7,097 nucleotides of DNA from an uncultured Lachnospiraceae bacterium (GCA_958426095.1 CATZYB010000131.1:1-7097); one strand, 5' to 3'. Positions 1 through 5,039 are shown, counted from the first letter of the stretch. The notes: generated by a model from the sequence alone, not told the origin. Translations and numbers: made by a program.

Positions 1-312
1 GGCGCGGCGCTCATGCTGGGAGAGCATGACTTTAAGGGTTTTTCTTCGGTGAAAAAGACGAATAAATCCACAGTCCGCACGGTCAGCCGGATTGATATGG
101 ATGTGAAGGACCGGGAGATTGACCTGATATTTGAGGGCAATGGTTTTCTTTATCATATGGTTCGTATTATGGCAGGCACGTTGATTGAGATCGGAACCGG
201 GGACAGAGAGCCGGAAACAGTCAAAGAAGTTTTCCGGACGAAAGACCGGGAGAAGGCCGGAATAACGCTGCCGCCGCAGGGACTGTTTCTGGATGAAGTA
301 TTCTATGAGTGA
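1..312 (+). CDS. truA: tRNA pseudouridine synthase A, C-terminal part (5' end outside window)
   Basis: The reading frame is open from base 1, and about 103 residues of the C-terminal half are visible, ending at TGA 310-312. Two stretches identify the family. The first is GAALMLGEHDFKGFSS, the TruA block around the HDF motif. The second is GNGFLYHMVRIMAGTLIEIG, the conserved C-terminal segment that packs against the active site. TruA converts U38-40 in the tRNA anticodon arm to pseudouridine and works as a cytosolic homodimer. The catalytic Asp lies upstream and cannot be checked. The tail (ITLPPQGLFLDEVFYE) is a normal TruA ending, so the 3' end is intact. ptsI follows after 25 bp with no terminator between them, so the two are probably co-transcribed. 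In many Bacillota truA instead precedes rplM-rpsI, so this copy may be a relocated or second paralogue. Confidence 0.93.
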   Translation, partial: GAALMLGEHDFKGFSSVKKTNKSTVRTVSRIDMDVKDREIDLIFEGNGFLYHMVRIMAGTLIEIGTGDREPETVKEVFRTKDREKAGITLPPQGLFLDEVFYE

Positions 313-337
313 GAAAATCCAATAGGAGGCTGGAGAA

Positions 338-1951
338 ATGGTTAAAATTGAGGGGAAATCCGTTTTTGGCGGAGTTGCCATCGGACCCATTGGAATTTTA
401 AAGAAAAAGGATAAAAAAGTCATCCGGAGTCATGTGGAACAGACAGAAGAGGAAATAAAGCGCTATGAGAACGCTTCAAAGGAAGCGGAAAATCAGCTTC
501 AGAAGCTTTATGATAAGGCGTTGGATGAGGTTGGAGAGGCCAATGCGGATATTTTTCATGTCCATCAGCTTATGCTTTCCGATATGGATTATGTGGAGTC
601 CATTACGAATATGATCCGGATGCAGAATGTCAATGCGGAATATGCCATTGCCATGACCAGCGATAATTTTTCCACTCTTTTTGAAATGATGGATGATGAT
701 TATATGCGGGCCAGAGCAGCGGATGTTAAGGATGTTTCCAATCGGCTGATACAGATTTTAAATGGCCAGGGGGATGATCCACTCCAGGGGGATGATCCGG
801 TCATTCTTGCGGCGGATGATCTGGCGCCGAGTGAAACAGTCCAGTTAGATAAATCCAAGATTCTGGCCTTTGTGACCCGTTATGGATCGGCAAATTCACA
901 TACGGCCATTTTGGCCCGGACCATGAATATTCCGGCCATTGTCGGTGCCGATTTTCCAGAGGATTGTGAAGGAAAAACGGCGGTGGTGGACGGCGCCGGG
1001 GGCTGTCTTTATATTGAGCCGGAACCGGAGCTGCTTCATCAAATGGAGGAAAAGCAGCAAGCCGAGCAGGAAAAGCGTAAGCTGCTCCAGAAATTAAAGG
1101 GCAAGGAAGATATCACGTTGGGAGGCAAGGAGATCAATCTTTACGCCAATGTGGGGAATATTTCGGATGTGATGACCGCATTGGAAAACGACGCCTCCGG
1201 AATCGGACTGTTCCGAAGTGAGTTTTTATATTTGGAAAAGGATCATTATCCGACGGAAGAAGAACAGTTTCATGTGTATAAAACCGTGGCGGAGACCATG
1301 GCAGGGAAAAAGGTGATCATCCGGACCCTGGATATCGGCGCAGATAAACAGATTGACTATTTCGACATGGAGCCGGAAGAAAATCCGGCCATGGGTTATC
1401 GGGCTATCCGTATCTGCCTGGACAGGGAAGATGTGTTTAAAACCCAGCTCCGTGCAATTTATCGGGCCAGCGCCTATGGAAATATCGGAATCATGTATCC
1501 GATGATCATTTCTGTCGATGAGGTCAAAAGGATTAAAGAAATTTCTGCCAGCGTTCGCAGAGAGCTTTCTGAAACGGGAATATCCTTTAGTGATGTGGAA
1601 GAAGGTATTATGATTGAAACGCCGGCGGCGGCCATAATCAGTGATTTACTCGCCAGAGAGGTGGATTTTTTCAGTATCGGTACCAATGATCTGTCCCAAT
1701 ACACTCTGGCAATCGATCGGCAGAATCCAAAGCTGGATCCGTTTTTTGATCCTCATCATCCGGCGATTTTGCGGCTTCTTCAAATGGTTGCCGATAATGC
1801 CCACAAAGCGGGCATCTGGGTTGGTATCTGCGGTGAACTCGGCGCCGACCTGACTTTGACGGAAGACTTTGTCCGCATGGGGATGGATGAACTTTCGGTG
1901 TCCCCGGCCATGATACTTCCTGTTCGGCAGAAAATCCGGGAAACAACTTAA
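338..1951 (+). CDS. ptsI: Phosphoenolpyruvate-protein phosphotransferase (PTS Enzyme I), short form
   Basis: Enzyme I takes phosphate from PEP and passes it through a histidine to HPr, starting the sugar PTS cascade in the cytosol. The start is ATG 338, 8 nt after AGGAGG (324-329). Domains in order: the N-terminal HPr-binding helices and swivelling phospho-His domain (about 1-225), a charged linker helix (about 230-256), and the PEP-binding TIM barrel (about 260-535). The active His is H188 in SANSHTAILAR. Barrel residues are R293 (GLFRSEFLYL), R329 (RTLDIGADK), R355/R358, E427 (GIMIETP), the signature FFSIGTNDLSQYTLAIDR (444-461) and the catalytic acid C498 (GICGELGAD). All key residues are present, so it should be active. 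Two oddities: the protein is 537 residues against about 570-575 in well-studied Enzymes I, ending just after LPVRQKIRETT, and it has a tandem QGDDP repeat at 144-154. No HPr gene is adjacent. Confidence 0.96.
   Translation: MVKIEGKSVFGGVAIGPIGILKKKDKKVIRSHVEQTEEEIKRYENASKEAENQLQKLYDKALDEVGEANADIFHVHQLMLSDMDYVESITNMIRMQNVNAEYAIAMTSDNFSTLFEMMDDDYMRARAADVKDVSNRLIQILNGQGDDPLQGDDPVILAADDLAPSETVQLDKSKILAFVTRYGSANSHTAILARTMNIPAIVGADFPEDCEGKTAVVDGAGGCLYIEPEPELLHQMEEKQQAEQEKRKLLQKLKGKEDITLGGKEINLYANVGNISDVMTALENDASGIGLFRSEFLYLEKDHYPTEEEQFHVYKTVAETMAGKKVIIRTLDIGADKQIDYFDMEPEENPAMGYRAIRICLDREDVFKTQLRAIYRASAYGNIGIMYPMIISVDEVKRIKEISASVRRELSETGISFSDVEEGIMIETPAAAIISDLLAREVDFFSIGTNDLSQYTLAIDRQNPKLDPFFDPHHPAILRLLQMVADNAHKAGIWVGICGELGADLTLTEDFVRMGMDELSVSPAMILPVRQKIRETT
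766..801 (+). repeat. In-frame 18-bp tandem duplication inside ptsI
   Basis: The 15-mer CCAGGGGGATGATCC occurs at 766-780 and again at 784-798, offset by exactly 18 bp. The two 18-bp units match at 16 of 18 positions. Translation gives QGDDPL then QGDDPV (residues 144-155), in the segment just before the conserved VILAADDLAPSET strand. The frame is kept, so the gene is not disrupted. It looks like a slippage duplication tolerated in a surface loop. Confidence 0.9.
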
Positions 1952-1990
1952 AATCCGATTTGAAATTCGGCTGATAACTTAAAGAATTCC

Positions 1991-2020
1991 CTTCCACTTA
2001 CAGGATAAATATATTATAAT
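1991..2020 (+). promoter_or_regulatory. Probable promoter of the 105-residue gene (good -10, weak -35)
   Basis: A perfect TATAAT is at 2015-2020. The best -35 candidate, CTTCCA at 1991-1996 with an 18-bp spacer, matches TTGACA at only three positions. Transcription would start near 2027, downstream of the ATG at 2024 but upstream of the ribosome binding site at 2044-2050, which supports the start at 2057. No T-tract terminator for ptsI is visible in 1952-2010, so read-through from ptsI is also possible. Confidence 0.5.
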
Positions 2021-2056
2021 TAGATGATAAACAATGTACAGAAAGAGGAGATTAGA

Positions 2057-2374
2057 ATGAATAAACGACAGCAGGCGATAGAGCTTCTTGAACTTATACC
2101 GGAAAACAAAATGGATTACATTATTGCCTTTTTGCAGGGGGCAGCGATTCCGGACCGGCCAATGGACGGGACAGACATGCAGGAAGGAGAACCGGCAGAA
2201 ATTCCGGAATCCATACGGGGACTGGAAAAGTCTATGAAGACTTTATTTAACGGCGACGCCATGTTGGAAGAACAGATGATGTCCGATTTTCCGGCAATGG
2301 ATGATGTTTATTCGGCGCTGGAGGATATGGCCCGGGCCGAAATCAACCTGTATCAGAATAAGGATAAGAAATAG
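2057..2374 (+). CDS. Hypothetical acidic protein, 105 residues
   Basis: I do not recognise the family with confidence. The start is ATG 2057, 6 nt after AGAGGAG (2044-2050). An in-frame ATG at 2024 lacks a ribosome binding site and lies before the predicted transcription start. The N-terminus (KRQQAIELLELIPENKMDYIIAFLQG, about 3-28) is one or two amphipathic helices. It loosely resembles the N-terminal helix of small clostridial antitoxin-like proteins of the DUF2281 kind. That is only a resemblance, and no toxin gene follows. A proline- and acid-rich linker (about 32-55) leads to a helical, Met-rich C-terminal half. There is no signal peptide or membrane segment, so it is probably cytosolic. 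It stands between ptsI and an intrinsic terminator 16 nt past its stop, as a single-gene unit or the last gene of the truA-ptsI transcript. Confidence 0.75.
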   Translation: MNKRQQAIELLELIPENKMDYIIAFLQGAAIPDRPMDGTDMQEGEPAEIPESIRGLEKSMKTLFNGDAMLEEQMMSDFPAMDDVYSALEDMARAEINLYQNKDKK

Positions 2375-2390
2375 GTCAACTTGAAGATAA

Positions 2391-2424
2391 AAACCTGTCC
2401 TGTGAAAATAAGGACAGGTTTTTT
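2391..2424 (+). terminator. Intrinsic terminator after the 105-residue gene
   Basis: AAACCTGTCCT (2391-2401) pairs perfectly with AGGACAGGTTT (2411-2421) around the 9-nt loop GTGAAAATA. The run of six T at 2419-2424 completes a textbook Rho-independent terminator on the + strand. Confidence 0.93.
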
Positions 2425-2621
2425 GCGGTCAATGGCGCTAATGTTTAAATCGTTCAGCCAGGACTTTTCTGTTGAACATGATACAATTTTTCATATACGT
2501 CTTTTTCTTGATTCCCAATGTGGAGCCAGGTTGATCGAGGTTCAGCGGGATTGTTGCCATCATTCGCCGGACGCCCTTCGGCAGCTGTAATCAATCGTCA
2601 TACAATCCGCTTCAATGAGAC
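2425..2621. other. Gene-free stretch, no coding region supported
   Basis: About 200 bp between a terminator and the next promoter. Short open frames exist on both strands, but none has a ribosome binding site with a plausible start or a recognisable protein. The middle (about 2520-2590) is richer in GC than its AT-rich flanks and holds a possible small hairpin, GCCGGA (2566-2571) with TTCGGC (2577-2582) around CGCCC. It could be the remnant of a decayed gene or an unrecognised RNA; nothing visible decides this. Confidence 0.5.
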
Positions 2622-2650
2622 TTTACACCTCACCCCTTTTTCAGTATAAT
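2622..2650 (+). promoter_or_regulatory. Sigma-A type promoter of the small orphan gene
   Basis: TTTACA (2622-2627, five of six matches) is followed after exactly 17 bp by TATAAT (2645-2650, six of six). Transcription should start near 2657, giving a leader of about 70 nt before the predicted GTG at 2730. Confidence 0.8.
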
Positions 2651-2729
2651 AAAAAAATAATCAAAGAAATTACATATCCATTCGGGCAGTGTATGTCTGA
2701 ACGGGAACTGAGAAGGCGGGTGATTGAAA

Positions 2730-2906
2730 GTGAGTGATGAGATGAATGAAAAAGAGATGATAAATAATCTCATTGATAAGTACACTGACTTACAGAGGAT
2801 AAAAAGGGCTGAGGACAGCGAAAAAGAAATAGACTATCAATTGCGTATTCTTAGAGCAAAGTTAGAATCTTTCGGTATTCTTACAAGTGATCTGGATATG
2901 AATTGA
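2730..2906 (+). CDS. Small orphan protein of unknown function, 58 residues
   Basis: I do not recognise the family. Start choice: GTG 2730 is 9 nt after the GG of an anti-SD-complementary stretch (GGTGAT, 2719-2724). An in-frame TTG at 2724 is too close to this site, and an in-frame ATG at 2742 is too far. From GTG the protein begins MSDEMNEKEMINNLIDKY. It is almost entirely charged and probably helical (EKEMINNLIDKYTDLQRIKRAEDSEKEIDYQLRILRAKLESFG), with Leu/Ile spacing that suits a short coiled coil. It has no Cys, no signal peptide and no membrane segment, so it is probably a cytosolic, possibly oligomeric, small protein. Its own near-consensus promoter and its own terminator make it a complete one-gene unit, which is the main argument that it is real. 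Confidence 0.72.
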   Translation: MSDEMNEKEMINNLIDKYTDLQRIKRAEDSEKEIDYQLRILRAKLESFGILTSDLDMN

Positions 2907-2938
2907 CAGACGACGAGGGATTCACAAAAGATAAAACG

Positions 2939-2975
2939 GCGGAACCGATTTTTATAGAATTGGTTCCGCTTTTTT
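2939..2975 (+). terminator. Intrinsic terminator after the small orphan gene
   Basis: GCGGAACCGATT (2939-2950) pairs with AATTGGTTCCGC (2958-2969): 12 bp including one G-T pair, with a 7-nt loop. Six T follow at 2970-2975. It lies 32 nt after the stop codon. A-rich sequence before the stem could make it partly bidirectional. Confidence 0.93.
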
Positions 2976-2988
2976 AGCGCCCGGATAT

Positions 2989-3017
2989 TTGACAGAACAA
3001 TATTTAGATGCTATAAT
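2989..3017 (+). promoter_or_regulatory. Perfect-consensus sigma-A promoter of the larE-tcdA operon
   Basis: TTGACA (2989-2994) and TATAAT (3012-3017) are both exact, separated by exactly 17 bp. Transcription should start near 3024, leaving about 90 nt of leader before larE. Such a strong core promoter suggests high initiation, with any control exerted by a repressor or in the leader. Confidence 0.9.
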
Positions 3018-3050
3018 CCTATAAAAACAATGGGATTAATAGAAAATAGT

Positions 3051-3070
3051 ACGGCAGAGATTACTGCCGT
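3051..3070 (+). promoter_or_regulatory. Leader hairpin upstream of larE
   Basis: ACGGCAG (3051-3057) pairs perfectly with CTGCCGT (3064-3070) around the loop AGATTA. A T-rich but interrupted tract (TTATTTCTGTTATCTTATGTT) follows. It lies between the promoter and the larE ribosome binding site at 3095-3101. The T-tract is too broken to call an efficient terminator; a weak attenuator, an RNA-stability hairpin or an operator dyad are all possible. Confidence 0.5.
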
Positions 3071-3112
3071 TTATTTCTGTTATCTTATGTTGAGAAGGAG
3101 GTATGTGCGGTC

Positions 3113-3931
3113 GTGGAGGAACTGAATGTTAAATTAGAAAAACTGAAGAACTATCTTGCATCTTTGGGAAGCGTTGCAGTGGCTTTTTCCAGCGGTGTGG
3201 ATTCTACCTTTTTGTTGAAGGTGGCCCATGAAGTTCTTGGAGATCAGGTGATCGCTGTGACGGCGGCGTCCTGTTCCTTTCCGAAAAGGGAGTTGGAGGA
3301 AGCAAAAGCATTCTGTAAAAAAGAAGGTATTCGCCACATTATCTGTGAATCGGAGGAACTGGAGATTGAGGGTTTTAGTAAGAACCCTGTAAATCGATGC
3401 TATCTTTGTAAGCGGGAGCTGTTTGAAAAAATTAGGGAGATCACAGTGGCAGATCATATTGAAAATATTGTGGAAGGGTCTAATCTGGATGACAACGGAG
3501 ATTATCGTCCGGGACTCCAGGCGGTGGCCGAACTGGAAATTAAGAGCCCGTTAAGATATGCGGGAATGACGAAGGCGGATATACGGCAGCTGTCGAAGAT
3601 GTTGGGATTGGCGACCTGGGATAAGCAGTCCTTCGCCTGTCTGTCCTCCCGCTTTGTTTACGGAGAGGATATTACCCGGGAGAAGCTATTGATGGTGGAT
3701 CAGGCGGAGCAGCTATTATTGGATATGGGCTTCCATCAGATCCGGGTGCGTATTCACGATAAGATGGCCCGGATAGAGCTTTTGCCGGAAGAATTTGACA
3801 AATTGCTTCAACCGGAGATACGGGATAAAGTTCTTTCTGAATTTCAAAATTATGGATTTACATATGTGACAATGGATTTGCGGGGTTACCGTACCGGAAG
3901 CATGAACGAGACGATTCAAAGGGAAGGGTGA
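3113..3931 (+). CDS. larE: LarE-family ATP-dependent sulfur insertion enzyme, three-cysteine type
   Basis: LarE proteins adenylate the pyridinium dicarboxylate precursor of the nickel-pincer nucleotide and convert its carboxylates to thiocarboxylates, in the cytosol. The start is GTG 3113, 11 nt after AAGGAGG (3095-3101); no in-frame ATG is nearer. The 272 residues are family length. Motifs: PP-loop ATP site AFSSGVDSTFLLK (24-36), RCYLCK (95-100), EGSNLDDNGDYRPG (121-134), SPLRYAGMTKADIR (145-158) and SFACLSSRFVYGE (173-185). C176 falls at the number of the sacrificial Cys of Lactiplantibacillus plantarum LarE. The extra pair C96/C99 matches the homologues reported to bind a [4Fe-4S] cluster with three Cys, so this one is predicted to be cluster-dependent rather than self-consuming. 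larB, larC and larA are not in the window. tcdA follows closely in the same operon. Confidence 0.9.
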   Translation: MEELNVKLEKLKNYLASLGSVAVAFSSGVDSTFLLKVAHEVLGDQVIAVTAASCSFPKRELEEAKAFCKKEGIRHIICESEELEIEGFSKNPVNRCYLCKRELFEKIREITVADHIENIVEGSNLDDNGDYRPGLQAVAELEIKSPLRYAGMTKADIRQLSKMLGLATWDKQSFACLSSRFVYGEDITREKLLMVDQAEQLLLDMGFHQIRVRIHDKMARIELLPEEFDKLLQPEIRDKVLSEFQNYGFTYVTMDLRGYRTGSMNETIQREG

Positions 3932-3954
3932 CCAAAGGATTTTGGAGGAAGAGG

Positions 3955-4713
3955 ATGTTAAATCAATTTTCAAGAACGGAGCTGCTGCTCGGAAATGAAA
4001 ATATGGAACGTTTAAGGCATGCCCGAGTTGCGGTATTCGGCATCGGAGGCGTGGGCGGATATACAACGGAAGCACTGGCCCGGAGCGGCGTGGGAACCCT
4101 CGATCTGATCGATGACGACCGGGTCTGTCTGACAAATATAAATCGGCAGATTTATGCTACCCGGAAAACTGTGGGGAAATACAAGGTGGATGTGGCGAAG
4201 GAGAGAATTCTCGATATCAATCCGGAGGCCGTGGTCAATACGTATAAAACCTTTTATATGCCGGATACGGCGGACCAATTTGATTTTTCAAAATATGATT
4301 ATGTGGTGGATGCCATTGACACGGTGACGGGAAAGTTAATGCTGGCGGAACAGGCCGATAAGTCAAAGGTGCCCGTCATTAGCTCTATGGGCGCAGGCAA
4401 TAAAATGGATCCGACGGCCTTTGAGGTGGCCGACATTTACGAGACGTCGGTTTGTCCTCTGGCAAAGGTCATGCGGCGGGAACTGAAAAAAAGAGGCATA
4501 CGTTCGCTGAAAGTCGTTTATTCCAGAGAAAAACCAATGGTTCCTTTGGATGATATGGCAGTGAGCTGCCGGACAAATTGTATCTGTCCGCCGGGAACTG
4601 CAAGAAAATGCACACAGCGCCGGCAGATTCCGGGAAGCAATGCTTTTGTACCGTCGGTCGTCGGTTTAATTATTGCGGGGGAAGTCATTAAGGATCTGAC
4701 AGGAAGGAAGTAA
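3955..4713 (+). CDS. tcdA: tRNA threonylcarbamoyladenosine dehydratase (ThiF/E1-like)
   Basis: TcdA uses ATP to cyclise t6A37 of ANN-decoding tRNAs to ct6A. The start is ATG 3955, directly after GGAGGAAGAGG (3944-3954). The longer in-frame GTG at 3928 overlaps the larE stop and has no suitable site. The 252 residues fit the family. Features: nucleotide-binding GIGGVGG (29-35) with acidic DDD (53-55), NINRQ (61-65) with the conserved Arg, the GKYK lysines (74-77), DAIDTVTGK (119-127), and the TcdA hallmark SSMGAGNKMDPTAFEVADIYETSVCPLAKVMRREL (143-177). The latter separates it from ThiF and MoeB. Unlike the E. coli protein, it has a cysteine cluster at 205-219 (C205, C209, C211, C219: SCRTNCICPPG...RKC). 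From memory, this is common in clostridial homologues and may bind a metal. It shares an operon with larE (23 bp) and the next small gene (4 bp). Confidence 0.94.
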   Translation: MLNQFSRTELLLGNENMERLRHARVAVFGIGGVGGYTTEALARSGVGTLDLIDDDRVCLTNINRQIYATRKTVGKYKVDVAKERILDINPEAVVNTYKTFYMPDTADQFDFSKYDYVVDAIDTVTGKLMLAEQADKSKVPVISSMGAGNKMDPTAFEVADIYETSVCPLAKVMRRELKKRGIRSLKVVYSREKPMVPLDDMAVSCRTNCICPPGTARKCTQRRQIPGSNAFVPSVVGLIIAGEVIKDLTGRK

Positions 4714-4717
4714 TCAT

Positions 4718-4846
4718 GTGAATATATTTAAACGCATACAAAAGGGCTGGAACGCATATTTAAAGCGGCTTGCAAAGGAAAATAAGGATTCATTTTCGGG
4801 TGGGAAGCCGGATTGCTGTTCAATGAATAATCAGAAAAAGAAATAA
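4718..4846 (+). CDS. Asp-Cys-Cys mini-protein (LDCC-motif-like putative metal-binding protein), 42 residues
   Basis: This gene is short and easily missed. GTG 4718 lies 7 nt after AGGAAGGAAG (4701-4710), a good ribosome binding site inside the last codons of tcdA, and only 4 nt after the tcdA stop. The product has a basic, amphipathic N-terminal helix (NIFKRIQKGWNAYLKRLAKENK, 2-23), then SFSGGKPDCCSMNNQKKK. The pattern of a basic helix, F-x-G-G-K, Asp-Cys-Cys (residues 32-34) and an Asn/Lys-rich tail matches a small clostridial protein type known to me as LDCC-motif putative metal-binding protein; here Pro replaces Leu before DCC. Its function is unknown. The vicinal cysteines could bind a metal or act in thiol chemistry, and the helix may lie on a membrane or nucleic acid. 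Its coupling to tcdA and larE suggests the same transcript. Confidence 0.78.
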   Translation: MNIFKRIQKGWNAYLKRLAKENKDSFSGGKPDCCSMNNQKKK

Positions 4847-4869
4847 AGCATATAAAAAATATATGAAAA

Positions 4870-4963
4870 GTTGGAAATATTTACTTGACAAACTTTCAAT
4901 CAGGGTATAGAATCAATAACACATAAAACCTACTGATTAAGTATGAAATCATAATATTCCAAC
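4870..4963. repeat. Short inverted repeat flanking the sulfate-operon promoter
   Basis: GTTGGAAATATT (4870-4881) and AATATTCCAAC (4953-4963) are inverted copies that differ by one extra A in the left arm. They bracket the promoter at 4885-4913, with 71 bp between the arms. Possible readings are operator half-sites for a looping or LysR-type regulator, or recombination sites of an invertible promoter. In an AT-rich region, chance is also possible. Confidence 0.5.
4885..4913 (+). promoter_or_regulatory. Sigma-A promoter of the sulfate uptake operon
   Basis: TTGACA (4885-4890, exact) is followed after 17 bp by TAGAAT (4908-4913, five of six). Transcription should start near 4920, about 220 nt before the binding-protein start. 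I see no comparable promoter between 5011 and 5143, so this one probably drives the operon through the leader terminator at 4971-5011. Confidence 0.8.
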
Positions 4964-5011
4964 TGACCGGAAAACCGGAGGTTTAGGCAATGCTTAAATC
5001 TCTGGTTTTTT
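4920..5011 (+). promoter_or_regulatory. Leader RNA with alternative pairing (candidate attenuator)
   Basis: The first ~92 nt of the predicted transcript can fold two ways. In one, the terminator stem (4971-4985 with 4995-5009) forms. In the other, AAAACC (4925-4930) pairs with GGTTTT (5004-5009), and GATTAAG (4935-4941) pairs with CTTAAATC (4993-5000) with one bulged A, which captures the terminator's 3' arm. A small hairpin, CCGG (4967-4970) with CCGG (4975-4978) around AAAA, would occupy the 5' arm at the same time. The structures are mutually exclusive, as in transcription attenuators. I do not recognise a known riboswitch or T-box consensus. Proposed by eye; energies not computed. Confidence 0.45.
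4971..5011 (+). terminator. Intrinsic terminator in the leader of the sulfate operon
   Basis: AAAACCGGAGGTTTA (4971-4985) pairs with TAAATCTCTGGTTTT (4995-5009): 15 continuous pairs including two G-T, with loop GGCAATGCT and six T at 5006-5011. It lies after the promoter at 4885-4913 and before the ribosome binding sites of the short ORF and the binding protein. It would stop most transcripts at about 92 nt unless relieved. It can also end read-through from the larE-tcdA operon. Confidence 0.88.
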
Positions 5012-5039
5012 GTTATTTTGGAAAGGAAAGGTAAGTTTG

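Noticed and set aside
1952..1980. Possible terminator for ptsI (CCGA...TCGG dyad)
   Set aside because: The stem is only about four pairs with mismatches and has no T-tract.
1671..1997. Minus-strand 108-codon frame
   Set aside because: It is a shadow of ptsI, whose catalytic motifs lie in the opposite strand, and it has no plausible product.
2057..2374. Antitoxin of a toxin-antitoxin pair
   Set aside because: Only the N-terminal helix is reminiscent of antitoxin-like proteins. No toxin gene is adjacent and a terminator follows directly.
2438..2563. Minus-strand frame of about 41 residues beginning MMATIPLNLDQPG
   Set aside because: No ribosome binding site or promoter, and I could not tie it to any family. 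Kept only as a possible relic in the gene-free block.
2381..2590. Open frame of 69 codons starting at TTG, + strand
   Set aside because: It has no ribosome binding site, its first codons form the intrinsic terminator at 2391-2424, and the product resembles nothing known.
3030..3125. Leader ORF from ATG 3030 (MGLIENST...) reaching into larE
   Set aside because: It has no ribosome binding site and begins only a few bases after the predicted transcription start.
3928..3954. Upstream GTG start for tcdA overlapping the larE stop
   Set aside because: No ribosome binding site before it, whereas ATG 3955 follows a strong one and matches the usual TcdA N-terminus.
3716..4135. Minus-strand 139-codon frame across the larE-tcdA junction
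   Set aside because: It overlaps two clear genes on the other strand and its Arg/Pro-rich translation is typical of an antisense shadow.
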